Origin: Neocallimastix lanati (nom. inval.)
Lineage: Eukaryota; Neocallimastigomycota; Neocallimastigomycetes; Neocallimastigales; Neocallimastigaceae
Assembly (NCBI GenBank): GCA_016946835.1
Contig: JACVTC010000094.1
Coordinates: 57,501-121,500 of the forward strand
Reading direction: 5' to 3'
Length of the DNA stretch: 64,000 nt
Made by a program: the position numbers and the translations under genes. Every line of letters begins with the position of its first letter. The stretch's first letter is position 1. The notes below the pieces were generated by a model. It was not told the DNA's origin and searched no databases. It was given only the letters and a program-made list of their open reading frames with translations. Positions 11,489 to 24,620 of the stretch are shown here, piece by piece.

Positions 11489-13900
11489 TTTTACTTTCTT
11501 ATTTTATTGCTAACTTTTATTTTTTAATTTTATAATTCGTATCTTTTACTTTATAATGTTTTCTTAGTTAATGGATCTGCTAACATATTTTCAGTATTTA
11601 TATATTATAATATAATTTTATTGATTATAATGTTTTCTTGAATAAATATGTATTGAGTATTAATGTGCTTGCATCTACCATTAAAATTTGTATCTTGAGA
11701 TATATTGAGCTATTACAATTAAATGTTTTATTGTCTTGCATAATTTTTAATTTTATATCTTTATTTATCATTTCCTTAAATAAATTTCTAAATCACATTC
11801 CTTGCTTAACACATTCTGTTAAACTTACGTATTCTTTTTCGGCAGTTGATAATGTTGCTCTTTTTTTTTTTTTTGTAAATGTGAATTTCATGAAATTGGA
11901 TTGTAACCTAACATAAATATATATCCACTGATAGATCTTCTAGTTTTTTCTTTTCATCATTAGCAAAATCTGAATCTAAATACCCTGTAAAATCACTATT
12001 TTAATTATAATATATAGATTTTATTTTGCTCTTTTTAAGTATTGCAAAATTTACATTAAAGCTTTATAATCAATTTCAGAGGGATTATCATAAATTACGG
12101 AGGCTTGATTTAATGCAAAAGTTATATCAGGTCTTGATTTAATTGTAATAATGCAACCGAGTATAATTTATATTCTTTTATATTTACTGGTAATGAATTT
12201 TCTTGTTCTTTTAGATTTATTTTCCTACATGGAGTTTTCCATTTTTTTTTTGTAGTTTTTATTCATATTATGCAAGTATAGTTAATTTCTTTATCATAAC
12301 CTGTTATTAAAGTATCATCTATGTTTAAAGTTAATAAATTTATTTATTTATTATTTTTATTATATTTGTCAAAAAGACAAAAATCTTTGTGATATTCATC
12401 ATTTTCATGAATATAAATATTGTTTTTATTATTATTATCAATAGCATTATTATTACCGTTATTATTTTATTATCTTGAATGCTATTATTAATATTTATTT
12501 TATTATTTTCATTTATACCTTTATTATTACTTGAGCAATTTTTTAATTATGAAATATTTTCATTTAAATAATTATTTTGAGTATTTGGATTTTTATTTTG
12601 AATGTTATTATTGTTATAATTAAGATTATAATTAGAATTGAAAGAATTAGAATCAATATCAGAATATTTCCCCTCAATTAATAAATCACTAAAATTAATA
12701 ATTGAGTCGATATATTTATCATAGAAAAAGGTAGTATCAAATAGTATCTGGCATGTCTTCATAAAAAGTAAACATATCTTACAGTGACAATAGAATTGGT
12801 AGAAATATCTAAAATTTTATAATCTAAAGAGTCATTAGTGTAACCAAGAAAAATGCAAGATTGAGAATTTTTATTAAATTTGTTGAATTCGTGATTATTA
12901 TGGAAAAATGTAAACTTTTTAATGTAAAATACCAACTGGTTTGTGGAGAATACCTAATCAGGGAATTTTATTATTAATACTTTAATGAGGATTAATACTA
13001 TATCAATAAGAAACACAAAAAATAGCAGAATTCCAAAAATTTATAGAGAGTTTAGCTAAATTAAGAAGAATAGTAGAACAATAATTAAAATTTTGGAACA
13101 TTTTACACGATCCAGGAACAGAATGTATAAAAATTATGCCATCAGATTTTAAATAATCAAAAAGGAAGAGATTTGTATATATATTACCATTGTCGATTTC
13201 AATTAATTAATGAATTTTTGAAAGTTAATAAAGGTATTGTATAAATCGTTTTTATTTTTAATTAAGAAGATCCAAGATTTTCTTTAAAAATCATCATGGA
13301 AATGTGACATAATAATTAAAAACCATTATACAAGGTTTTCAGTTTTCCTACTACGTCAGTTTGAATGAGGTCTAAAGTTTTTTTTTTTTTTTTTTTTTTT
13401 TTTTGGCTTTGGTAGAGGAACTGCAAAATAGTTTTCTTTTCAACCTGCTGACTTTGCATTGATGACAATCTTTATTAATATTATTATAGGTGTGCTTATT
13501 GACAAAAATTTTTTAATATCTTTATTGCTAAAATATTCTAATCTGCATACTATAGCATGATATCAATATTAGATATTTGATTACTTTTATTAATACTATT
13601 TGTTGGAATGGTGTCAAATGATATTAAACTTTCATCATCAGCATATATATTTGCAATAATTTTATTATTTTTTTAATATTTGTAGGTGATCTTTGCTGTT
13701 AATTTTTTCCATGACAGTTTTGCATCCATTATCAAGAATTGAATTAGTTAAAATTAAATTTTTTTTTTAATGTTTGACTCGTAATTCACGTCTGATAATG
13801 TAAATTTATTATTTTTTAAAATTCTCCTTTTAAATGTCAACGCATTCAGTGGCATCTAAATTACCATTTGGATATATATAATACTTTTATTTTTAATACT
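11455..13900 (-). pseudogene. Heavily decayed Ty1/copia polyprotein
   Basis: Minus-strand pieces appear in copia order from high to low coordinates. They are a protease-like ILDNGCKT near 13735, a pre-integrase C-x2-C (CHQCK) near 13465, integrase pieces IDNGNIYTN (near 13190) and FWNSAIFC (near 13030), then IFLGYTNDSLDYKILDIS near 12840. An Asn-rich linker follows at 12400-12760, then an RT fragment with NIDDTLITG near 12310 (the family box is YVDD), RPDITFALNQAS near 12130, and an RNase H with GYLDSDFAND near 11975. Most of the RT fingers and palm is missing. Numerous stops and frameshifts show an old dead copy. Confidence 0.75.
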
Positions 13901-14034
13901 AATTTTCTTTTTTAAATTTTTATAACTGTTGAATTAAATTATACCAATGCTGATAAAAGAATTTTAAAATGAATCTAGTGACAAACATTTTCTTTCATGA
14001 TTTATTTTGGATTCCGGTGTTTTAATTAACATCT

Positions 14035-14372
14035 GATTATATCCATAACCGTATTCCACACAAAGATATAAATATGAAAATTCCATATGAAATAATTAAT
14101 AAAAACAAAGGTTAACTATTCCAATATCAAAGTATTTGGATGCAAAGTTTATATTTTTTAATTCATAAATTCGATAAAAATACTAAACAAGAAATATTCC
14201 TTGGATACTCTGAAAATTCATAAGCTTATAAAATATTAGATATTATAAATAATAAAATTATCCTATCCAAATCAGTTTCATATTTCGAATCCAATCCTAG
14301 AAACAGTTATCTTAAAGAATACTCACCTGAAATTTTATATTTCATTCCAGATTACGAAATCAGGTGAGATAA
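14035..14372 (+). pseudogene. Copia integrase C-terminal fragment
   Basis: The plus strand reads IHNRIPHKDINMKIPYEII, then after a frameshift and stops FLIHKFDKNTKQEIFLGYSE and SKSVSYFESNPRN. This matches the NRLPHKGINNQVPFEILF and SGIFLGYDDINHTAYRIF part of the copia element at 37.9-43.5 kb, so it is the end of a copia integrase. It faces the opposite way to the preceding remnant and is unconnected to other pol domains. Confidence 0.7.
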
Positions 14373-14399
14373 CACATACAGAAGTGGATAATTTGCAAT

Positions 14400-14740
14400 C
14401 TCACTCTGCTCGGTCGTTCTTTGAATAATTTTATTTTTATTATCATATTCAATTAATAGTTTAACCATTTTCAATGTTATTTTTATATACCATTCCAAGA
14501 AGTGGACAATATACCATTTATTCCTTTCAATTATATTTAAAATATTTTTATTTTCATTTTTATTACTATAATCAATTAATAATTTTAATCAATATTATTA
14601 TTATAAGATGACTAGAGAAATGGAAAATTATTATATTTATTTTTTTTTTTTGATATATTTCCAGATTAAATTTATTTTTATTGGCATAACAATTAATAAT
14701 TTAAAAATTTCAATATTATTAAGTTTTTTTTAAAAAGGAT
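14400..14740. repeat. Diverged tandem copies of an AT-rich unit
   Basis: At least three imperfect copies of a unit containing TTTATTTTTATT, then CAATTAATAATTT and TCAATATTATTA can be followed across the stretch. No coding content is visible. Confidence 0.45.
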
Positions 14741-14829
14741 GTTAATCATCTTTTCTAATGATAGAAAGACTAAAAAATAGTTTTTATTAATCAGGATCAA
14801 AATAACTACTATAGAACTAGCTTTACTCA

Positions 14830-15060
14830 ATTTACTTAAGACTAAAAATGATTCATCCGAAAATTATTGACAACAATTATATACAATATATAAATGAATT
14901 AAATAATTTATATGAACAATATCAATTATGAAAGTGAAAAATTAAATAAAACCCCAATTAGATGAAGAAACAAAATTACAATACTCCATCCATGAATTAT
15001 ATAAAATTAGTATCAACTCTTGATCTATTTATAATTTCAACACTTTCAATAAACTAATTG
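14830..15060 (+). pseudogene. Copia gag fragment
   Basis: In shifting plus frames it reads QYINELNNLYEQYQL and LDEETKLQYSIHELYKISI. These align with LYLNELNNLFEQHQSESEK and LDEETKILYSATELKKVGI in the copia gag at 37.3-37.9 kb, so this is a piece of a related gag gene with several frameshifts. Confidence 0.7.
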
Positions 15061-15334
15061 TAGAAAAGACACAATTTTTTTTTTTTTTTTTTTTTGGAAA
15101 AAGCTAATATATTAAAGACTTCAAAGAGAATTATTAATGAAGCGAGTGTCAATAGCATAAACAAAAGCAGTAAAGTGTTAGGACTTTTAATAAAATTGAT
15201 ATTCGAGAAAATAGAGACTATTATTGTCATATCTACAAGGTCACTTAACATACTATTGTTAATTTAACCTACTGAATCATGATTTTCCTTTTTCTTTTTT
15301 ATATTATTTTTTTTTTAAAAAAATTTTTTTCCTT

Positions 15335-15442
15335 CAATTTTTTCTTAAACAAGCTTTTTCTTCTTCTTTGAATGGTTTTGTGACCTTTGGTTCATCTTCA
15401 TAAGAGTTTTCACTTTCACAAAGGTAATAGAAGAAATTATCT
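15335..15442 (-). other. Short coding-like segment, unrecognised
   Basis: The minus strand carries an acidic, non-repetitive stretch including NFFYYLCESENSYEDEP and TKPFKEEEKACLRKN, ending at TGA. Its codon content differs from the surrounding simple repeats. No family is recognised. It could be a lone exon or a transposon fragment. Confidence 0.25.
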
Positions 15443-15775
15443 ATATGAATAGAAAAAAAACATCAAAAAAAAAAAAAAAAAAAAAAAAATCTTTTTATTT
15501 CATTTTATTAATTAGAACATAATTAAAATAATTAAAATAATTATAATAATTTAAAATATTATAAAAACAATAAATATGGAATGACTTCTCATTCTTACTT
15601 TCGTTTTATTTTTAATAATATAGATTTCAAATATGAAAAAAAAGAATTGAATTTTTAAAAGAGGAACATCCTTCATATAAAATGCATAAATATTAATTAT
15701 GAATAAATCTATTATTCGTAATAAATATTAATATACTTTGTAGAAAAAAAAAAAGTTCCTTTATTTTTAATATAA

Positions 15776-15831
15776 CTTTAGCTTAATGTTAATATTAATA
15801 TATATATATTAATATTAACATTAAGCTAAAG
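15776..15831. repeat. Perfect 56-bp palindrome
   Basis: The sequence reads CTTTAGCTTAATGTTAATAT and onward to an AT centre, then its exact reverse complement, with no loop: two 28-bp arms. It could extrude as a cruciform. A diverged direct repeat ending in TGTTTAAAGTT flanks it at about 15870-15950. No gene adjoins it. Confidence 0.92.
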
Positions 15832-16138
15832 AATTTCAAGTTATTAGTTTTGAAAGAAAAAACTTCTTTTCATTTTTCTTTAATGTAATTTCAGGTGTTT
15901 AAAGTTATTATTTATATTTTTTCTTTGATGTAACTTCAGATGTTTAAAGTTTAAAAATTTAAGTTTTAAAAAACATAAATCATAATATATACAATGAAGA
16001 GAATTCAATTCATTAATTGTTGAATGATTGGCTAATAACTTAACTAAATAATGTTAAATAATATAAAATTCATATAGAGTAATAAATAATTATTTAATAT
16101 AATAAATAATAAATAGATAATTAAATAATAATAATAAT

Positions 16139-16327
<189 letters not shown>

Positions 16328-16657
16328 TTTTATGGAATATATATAGAATTTTACATATAAAATAAAAAAGAAATAATAATAATAAAAAACTCCATTGACT
16401 GATAATCAATTATATAATGATATAGTAATAAAAAGACTCTATATGTAACATGTATTATGAATACCAATAAATGCTCGATATATATTAATTTTATTAATAA
16501 AAATATATGTTTTATAGTATTTAAAAATAAATTTAAATAGTAAAATTAATATAATGTAAATTGCAAGTGATTTATATATAAAAATCATCATCATAATAAT
16601 ATTTATTATATAAAATATAAAATTTCATTTTTTTTCATTTTTTAATTCTTAATTATA

Positions 16658-16697
16658 AAATAAGTATTTTAATTATAAAAAATTAAAATACTTATTT
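16658..16697. repeat. 17-bp inverted repeat with 6-nt loop
   Basis: Arms AAATAAGTATTTTAATT (16658-16674) and its exact complement (16681-16697) flank an ATAAAA loop. It lies in non-coding DNA. Confidence 0.75.
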
Positions 16698-16734
16698 AAA
16701 TGAAAGTAATAATAATAATAATAATAATTATAAT

Positions 16735-16906
16735 AATAGTAAATAATAATAAAACTACATAAACTATAATAATTATAATTTATTTTTAAATAATAATAAT
16801 AATAATAATAATAATAATCATAGTAATTAATAATAAAAATACATAAACTATAATAATTATAATTTATTTTTAAATAAATTATTATAGTTTGTGTATTTAT
16901 TTTTAA
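16735..16906. repeat. Compound direct and inverted repeat around ACATAAACTATAATAATT
   Basis: The block ACATAAACTATAATAATT followed by ATAATTTATTTTTAAATAA occurs at about 16755 and again near 16849. An inverted copy (ATTATTATAGTTTGTGTAT-like) follows at about 16873-16900, so the second copy and the inverted copy can form a stem. AAT repeats separate them. Confidence 0.7.
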
Positions 16907-18640
16907 TATTAATAAATAAGATATCTAATATATAAAGTTAATTTTATTTTGTAAGTTTATAAATATAAAAAAAAGGAAAAAACTACAATTAAATTCTTTA
17001 CGGTTCATTGATACACAGATATTCATTTATTTGTTAAGTAAATTTTATAATAAAAAATATTTTTTAATAAATTATTTGATTTGTTAGTCTTTAATGAAAT
17101 TGTAATTTAAATGGTCGGTGAGAAATAAGCATAGTTTGTTTATATTATTTTTTTTTTTTTAAAAAATGAAATTAAAAATTAATATAATTATATTATATTA
17201 AAAAAAATTATTATTATTAGTATTATTATTAATACATAAATATATATATATATTTGATATATAAAGAATAAAAAGGTATTAATAATTTCTTAAACTTTTT
17301 TCTCATTTTATAATGAAAATATTACCATAAAATCATTTGATTTTTTTTTTATATGATAGATAATATTTAAAACATTAAGTTATTTAATGTTTGTATATAC
17401 ATTATCAATTAAACTACTATTAGTAAAAAATTAACCAACTAATAAGAAACATTTGATACATAAGAAATAAGAAAAAACTAAATCAATAAATAAAAATATA
17501 ATATAAACTTTTTTATTTATAGACAGATTTTTATATAAAAATTTTTATTTTTTTGCATGACTTTATATCAATATATATATAAATATACTATTAAGCAAAT
17601 ATACTAAATGTAAAAAAGTAAAAAAAAAAAAAAATTAAAAAAGCATTATTATATACATATTTATTGTTTAATAATAAATCAATCTGAATTTTTTTTATTA
17701 GTTATTTCTATACCAACTATTTCATACTAATAATAACGAAAAAAAAAATTTCATATATTAAATAATAAAAAAATTTTTGTGTGATATATATATAAGAATT
17801 ATACAAATAATGAATGGTAAGTTGCTTATAAATACTAATATATTTTAAATATATTATGGAAAAACATCATATTTATAAGTTAAAATTAAATAGTTAATAG
17901 TTAAAAAGATTGAAGAAGGATAATGCTTATTAAATAATAAAAATTCATAAAATGAATTTATAAAAAAAACATTTTTAAGTAATAAGAATAAAAGCAAAAA
18001 AAAATATATATATATATATATATTATTTTTGATAAAAATTATACCAATATATTATTTCAAAAACTGAAAAAAAATGTTTTTCATAGTATTTAGTAATAAA
18101 AATATTAACATCAGTAATATTGATAACAAAATATTTTGAATAATTATAATTCTATAAATAATATGGATGAGAAGTATAAAAAAAATAAAAATATTTAAAT
18201 AATATAAATATATATTTTATTATATTGATAATTTTTTTTAATAGTTATAACACGTAAGAACATTATATTATAATTGACATTCATTCATTTCATTTGACCT
18301 TTCGGTTTTTTAAAAATTTTTAAAATTTTTAATAAATTTTTAAAATCTTTAAAAAGAATTTTTAATTTAAATATATATATTATATACTATATATTACAAT
18401 ATAAAGATTTTATATAGAAATTAAATTAAATTATAGAAAGGCCAATTTCAAAATTAAAAAAATGTTAATATATGTATTCAATATAATGTTTATAGACAAA
18501 CCATATATTTGAATCAATTGATAATAATTAAATTTATTTTTAAAATAGGAAAGAATGAAAAGTATTTTTTTTATTAAAAAGAATATATAAACTGTAATAT
18601 ATTAAAGTAAAAAATTATATAAAATTAGTATATATTGTAA
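16907..18640. other. AT-rich non-coding DNA
   Basis: No coding frame of normal composition, RNA gene or transposon motif was found. It has short poly-A/T runs, TA runs and a stretch of near-palindromic AAATTTTTAAAATTTTT at about 18310-18350. Confidence 0.5.
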
Positions 18641-18649
18641 TTGAATAAA

Positions 18650-18726
18650 GTTAATGAATAAATAAATATTAATAAATAAATGAATATTAATAAATAAATG
18701 AATATTAATAAATAAACAAACAAATA

Positions 18727-18769
<43 letters not shown>

Positions 18770-18876
18770 ATGAATATTAATAAATAAACAAATAAATAAA
18801 TAAACAAATAAATAAATAAACAAATAAATAAATAAATAAATAAATAAATAAATATTAATAAATAAATAAATATTAA

Positions 18877-18911
<35 letters not shown>

Positions 18912-18914
18912 ATG
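18650..18914. repeat. AAAT tetranucleotide microsatellite array
   Basis: About 65 copies of AAAT/AATA with scattered ATTA and CAAA variants. The minus strand gives open frames of repeated YLFI and LFIYLFI, which are simply the translated repeat. Confidence 0.95.
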
Positions 18915-19806
18915 GATGAATAATATATATCTTAATAATTATCCCATTAATAAAAATCGATCTGTCCAAATTCTAAGAAAGAAAGAAAAGAAAGAAAAAA
19001 ATAAAAAAAGAAATTAAATGATAATATATATATAACAATAATAATAATATATATAAACAATATTATTTTATATATTATTCAATATAAAAATTTAAATTTC
19101 TTTAAAGATTCAATTATTCGGAATAAAGAAAATTATAAATATATATATATATATTTTTTCTCTTTATTAAAAAAGACCTTTTATTTTAATAATTAATCCA
19201 TTAAAGTTAAAAAATAAAGATAGAAATCAAGCAATCAGAAATTAAAATATATACTCTATATACTCTCAATTATATTTAATATAACCTTTATGATTTAATT
19301 AAATTAGAATTCTAAGAGAAAAAAGACAACAAATTTCAGATTTAGTTAAAAATTAAAATTATTTTAATATTTATATTTACTTTGTTAATTGAAAATTTCG
19401 AAACAACTATTAATGATATTTTGAGAGCATTAACAGATTAAAGTTTAATAGAAACTTTTTATTTTTTTTTTATTAAAAAATATATATATACTATATTGAT
19501 ATATCTAAAGTCTATTTATTAGAAACTTTTCAATATTTTATTTATTTTAAAATTCTTTTAAATATTATATTTTAAATTATTTATTTATATATTTATTTAA
19601 TACCTTGAAAATAATAGTAAATATAGAACTAATAACTTTTTTTTAATTTATTTTTTTTTGAAGAAAAAATAAATAATTTAAATAATACTATCAACAAAGA
19701 TAATAATAATAACAATAACAAAAATAATAACAATAATAATATTAATTCCAAAACTTTAATTAAAAAGGAAAATAATAGTAATATAAATAGGATTCTCGAT
19801 TATAAA
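18915..19806. other. Region upstream of the flavin-reductase-like gene
   Basis: AT-rich with no independent gene. From about 19662 to 19806 the frame of the downstream gene is open and rich in Asn and Lys (…NNNNNNKNNNNN…), so an unseen upstream exon or a longer N-terminus is possible. No in-frame ATG was found in that stretch. Confidence 0.4.
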
Positions 19807-21724
19807 ATGTATCTTTCTAGTCCTGTTGTCACGAAAGTTCCTTGCTCTATTAATGTTTTATCATCTGTAACTCAATCCTTAACTAAATGTAATTTTTCAA
19901 TGAATCAACCCAATCATTTCTTATTTTCTAAAAAAATACAAACTAAAGTTTCAAATAATAGTGGTCAGTCCTTCCAAAAGGTACCCACTTCAAATTCAAA
20001 CTGGAAAATGGGGGAACCTCAAAAAATACTTTCTGGTAAAACTTTGACTTTCGAACCAAGTGTATTTACGAGTTCTCAATTTCATCAATTCCTTTTAAAT
20101 AGTGTAAGTTTTATATCACAAAATAATAATATTTTGTTTTATTTTATTATTTATTATATATTATTTATTTTTATTTTTTTTATATTTTTTATTTTTTATT
20201 TTTTATTTTTTATTTTTTATTTTTTATTTTTTATTTTTTATTTTTTATTTTTTATCTTTTATTTTTTATTTTTTATTTTTTATTTTTTATTTTTTATTTT
20301 TTATTTTTTATTTTCTATTCTTTATTTTTTTTTTTTGAAACAGTATTATTAATAAAGCAGAATAGTTGTCGACAATAACATTAAAAATTATTTATAGTAG
20401 TTTTATTAATATATTTAGTAAAAACAAAGTAAAATAATTATTAAATTTAGTAAAGAGAGTGTAAATAAAATGATATTATTAAAGTAAATTTATGTACATC
20501 CCAAAAATAATATATTAAATAACAGTATAAATAAAAATATGAATTTTGACAAAATAATTCAAATATAAATATGAATTTTAACAAAACAAAATTTTTATTT
20601 GAGAAAAATATTAAAACATATAAGATTATATCATAAAATATGATAAAAATATATATTATAATATTATAATAAAATTAATTATTATTCCATTATAATAATA
20701 TCATAAATATTCAAATTATTAGTTAAATAGATGGATGATGATCTTAAGAAATATATATGTATTAATCTATTAAATTTATAATTTGAAATTTTAATTAGAA
20801 TTAATAATATTTATAATTCTATTTAAAATATAAAATAAGATTTATATATATAAATAATTCATAATATTTCACTGAATTTATAATCAATTATCATCAATTA
20901 TTTTTTTTTTTTTATAAAAAAGATGATATACTTAAAAGTCTTAATAAATATCATTTTATATTGTTATATATTTTTATATTATTTCATTAGTTCCCAAGAC
21001 CTGCTTGTATAATATCTACTATATCCCCAGAAGGTACTTCAAATGCGGCTCCATATTCATTTACTAATTTAGTATGTTCTGATCCACCAACCTTCAGTCT
21101 TACTGTATTTAAAAACCCAGATGGTTCATTAAAAGATACACAAGTCAATATTGATGCTTCCAACGAATTTGCTGTAAATTTAGTTTCTGACTGGTTTATT
21201 GAGTATGTTATTTACGGTCTTTTTTTTTATATTTAAAAAATCTCGAAATAAATAAAATAGTTTAGATATATCTTTTATTAACAATTTATATATATCAATT
21301 CTAATTATTTTAATTATTTATTTCTAATAATATTTACCAATGTATATGATTTATTTTGGAAATAAATTGATAAATAGATCAGCACATGCTAGTGGCATAC
21401 CTTGTTCACCAGAAGTGTCAGAATTTGAAAAAATTGGATTTACTCCAAAACCATCTTCTATTATTAAATCCCCATTAGTAGCACAAAGTCCTGTAAATTA
21501 TGAATGTAAAGTTTCTACTCGTATACCATTTATTAATAGAGAAGGAAAAGAAACAGCAATCTGCTATATGGGTGAAATTGTAAAGATTCATGTAAATGAA
21601 CAAGTTTATGATGCTGATAAGGCAACCTTTAAATACGAAAATCTTAAAGCTCTCATAAAACTTGGTGGATCACTTTACGCCAAGATTAATACAGTTGTTG
21701 ATCCCACGCAACCTTCCAGTTCAC

Positions 21725-21729
<5 letters not shown>
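19807..21729 (+). CDS. Flavin-reductase-like domain protein (FMN-binding split barrel)
   Basis: Three exons (19807-20103, 20991-21202, 21378-21729) join in frame to 286 residues; introns are GT-AG (887 and 175 bp). From about residue 92 the protein follows the flavin reductase/DIM6-NtaB-type fold: FPRPACIISTISPEGTSNAA, then PYSFTNLVCSDPPTFS, FAVNLVSDWFIE, and later FEKIGFTPKPSSIIKSPLVA and YECKV. Such proteins bind FMN and are usually flavin reductases or oxygenase-like; the substrate cannot be told. The first ~90 residues (MYLSSPVVTKVPCSINVLSS…) are outside the domain, which alone is about 200 residues, and resemble no known domain to me. The start is the first ATG in an open frame that extends upstream without ATG, so a longer spliced N-terminus is possible. 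No damage seen. Confidence 0.85.
20165..20332. repeat. TTTTTA-type hexa/heptanucleotide repeat in intron 1
   Basis: More than 20 copies of TTTTTTA fill the 5' part of the first intron of the flavin-reductase-like gene. Read through, they give repeated FYFLFFI, so the open frame continuing past the 20104 donor site is repeat, not protein. Confidence 0.9.
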
Positions 21730-21759
<30 letters not shown>

Positions 21760-22592
21760 CACTTTATAATTGATAATTATTATTAATATATATATATATA
21801 TAGAAATAAGCACTATATATTTAAATATATATTTAAATATATATTTATATGTAAAAAGAAAATAGTTCATAAAAAAATTTATTTTTATTTTTTTATAAGT
21901 ATTATGTGGTGAAAGTAATAATAATAATATGATAAATTAGAAAAAGCAAAAGAAAACAAAAGTAAGGAAAATAAATATAATAAATGGAAATAAATGAAAT
22001 TTAAAATTTATTTTTTTTTATTATCTATCTTTTTATTTTTCTATTACAAATTAATCATTTATATTATTATTATTATTATAATTATAATTAATTTATTTAT
22101 TTTTTTTTAGATTATTCTTATATATTAATTCATTTATTTTCTTATTGTAATTAGTAGTTATAAAGTCAAAATTTTTTAGTTTTTCTTTCATCCTTTATTT
22201 TTTAAAATATATATTTATATTTTTATTAAAAAAAAAAAAAAAAAATAAAGGGAAAAAATTAAAATTTTAAATTATAATATTTAAATAGAGTTTATTATTT
22301 CTTGATATATAACAATTTCGTAATATTTTATTATTAAATTAGAAAAATAAAAATAAATAAATAAATATTCACTTTAACAATAATAAAAATAATTTTATAA
22401 ATTGAACTGTTAATAATTACAATTTTTTTATTTATTTAATACATAGTGTATTAATGGTTAACTAGGAGAGTAGATAGCGGGTTCATGATGTTTTATATAG
22501 AACATATATCACGTGAATACTTTTTTTACATATATGGAAGTGAAGTTCGAAAATTTACATTTTCGTAAAGGTGCATTTCAGAAAATCCGTAT

Positions 22593-22636
<44 letters not shown>

Positions 22637-23705
22637 AAAAATTTCATTTCTCAAGGACGCATTTCGTAAAAATTTTACTAATTAGTTAAATAAATAATAA
22701 AATAAATAAATAATAAAATAAATAAATAATAAAATAAATAAATAATAAATTTGTTATAATATATTAGTAAATAAAAAAATATAAATAATAAATAATTAAA
22801 AAGATACTTTTTTATTATATTTTTATTTATTGGATTAAAAAAAAGATAACTAATTAGATAATTCTTTTTTTTTTATAGATTATTGAATCAATAAATAAAA
22901 ATAATAATTATAATAATAATAAAATTTAATAATAATAAATATTAATTATTTAATAATTGAAAAATAAAATTTTTAAATAGTTATATAAAAATCTTTTTTA
23001 AAGTTATTTTTTTTTTTTGATATATAACTAAATATTATTATAACTTCTTTTTAGATTATTTATAAATTCTCTTTTATTAAAAATATATATTAATTTTGAT
23101 AATTATATCGTATTATTTATTTATATAATTTATTATGTATATATATATATATTTTAAAAATTTATTTTTAAATTTATTTATTTATTTTTATTTATTTTTA
23201 TTTATTTAGTTATTTATTTAAATTATTTATATTATTTATTTTTTTTCTTATTAATTAATTTATTTATTTATTCACTTTTAAAAAATTTTGTGAAATGCAT
23301 CTTTCCTTCTTTCTTAAATGAAATGTCTCACACTCATATATAAGTAACACAAAATATTTTAAAGGATTGTAAGCATTAATTTATAAAACAAAACACAAAA
23401 TAAATTTACCTAAAACACAAAATTTTTAATAAATCACACAATAGAGATATAAAATAATATGAATAAATATACAGTATAATTATTAAGTAGTTATCAATAA
23501 TAATAATAATAATAATAATAACAAAATATATAGATTTATATATAATTTTTAATATATTTATAAAATATTTTTTATTTTTATAATTATTTTTTTTTAAAAA
23601 AATGCTTTATTATTTTTTTAATAACATTAATTCTATGATTTTCTAATTCATTTTTATTATCCTATTAATATACATTAAATAATGCTTTTTTCATCATATA
23701 GATTT
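21730..23705. other. AT-rich DNA after the flavin-reductase-like gene
   Basis: Begins with an AAT microsatellite (21727-21757) and a TATATATTTAAA block. A 45-nt poly-T lies at about 22590-22635, flanked by GCATTTC-containing arms (22570 and 22665). AATAAAT repeats follow at 22690-22745. No gene or recognisable mobile element seen. Confidence 0.5.
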
Positions 23706-23709
23706 TTTT

Positions 23710-23905
23710 CTTTATTTAATCGAGGGACTAACTGCATTTACTACAGCTTTTTTGTGTCTTCTGAGAGCTGCAGGATCCTACTCAGCTTGTTGAATTCCGA
23801 AAGGTACTCGTAGGCCTTTCCTCATTCATGACAGAGTCTGAAGAGTCTGATCATGGCAGTCTTTACCTCTTCTAGAGTAAATGAAGTGACTTTTAAATTC
23901 CTGCT
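23710..23905 (-). pseudogene. Ty3/gypsy gag fragment
   Basis: The minus strand reads FTLEEVKTAMIRLFRLCHE, stop, then KAYEYLSEFNKLSRILQLSE. This matches the conserved retrotransposon gag segment (…F….EKAYEYLSEFNRLS…). It is short, has in-frame stops and is the opposite strand to the gypsy RT fragment next to it. Confidence 0.65.
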
Positions 23906-23999
23906 TAAGTCACTTCATTAACTTTCATGGTTGTGTGCCATCCCTTTGTTTATATACCTTATCCATCTAGTATCACCTTTTCACAGTTCCTTGTAAGTG

Positions 24000-24620
24000 G
24001 TTCAAAATGAAACATACTATTGTCATTCGCTCCATTTGGTAGTATAGTGTCTATTAAAGTACCAGTGAGGTTAACCTATCTAAGAATGATTCCAAAGCCA
24101 GCAATCCTGACACAAGATGGGGCTGAGTACAAGAGGTTTGTACCAGAAGTGATGACAAACAAACTTCGTACCAATGAGGGGCTCCAAAACCTTAATGTGC
24201 TATAAGACACGAATTCATAGATTTATAGGATATACCCGCTGTTGATTGAGAAAATGGGATCTACTATTGAAAACCGACCTCGGTCATTTACTACTGCCCC
24301 TAGTAAAGTGTTGATACTACAAGTGGTGGAATAGATCAAGATAAAGGTGAAGCTAGGGAAGAAAAAAAAAAGCAATGAAGGACTATATTGAAGAAAATTT
24401 GGGTAAAGAGCTGTCCTGAAGCCATGAAAGGGGCCGTAATGTTTTCCAAGTTTGATCAAAAATCTACCAATAAACTAGTGCAAAATGCGAGAAGGAGATG
24501 AATATAAAATCGCGTTTTAATACAAAATTTGGCCACTTCGAGCTTCTGGTAATGCCTTTTAAATTAACCAATGCATCTGCAGTATTTCAAGGCTTTAATG
24601 ATTTCCTGCCCGCCACGGCT
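24000..24620 (+). pseudogene. Gypsy protease-to-RT fragment
   Basis: Contains KKAMKDYIEENLGKEL, a degenerate start of a gypsy RT, then a gap. After it comes a run through frameshifts equivalent to [29 protein letters not shown] and VFQGFNDF, matching the RT segment [20 protein letters not shown] of the copy at 37.2 kb. The part between (fingers and first catalytic Asp) is lost. The upstream 24000-24230 coding-like part is not identified. Confidence 0.65.

Noticed and set aside
15054-15251. 65-residue hydrophobic minus-strand frame as a small membrane protein
   Set aside because: No homology recognised, begins at a poly-T run, and lies next to a copia gag fragment on the other strand; most likely a chance frame.
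18602-18969. Long minus-strand open frames of repeated YLFI/LFIYLF
   Set aside because: They are translations of the AAAT microsatellite; no start context, domain or non-repeat sequence.
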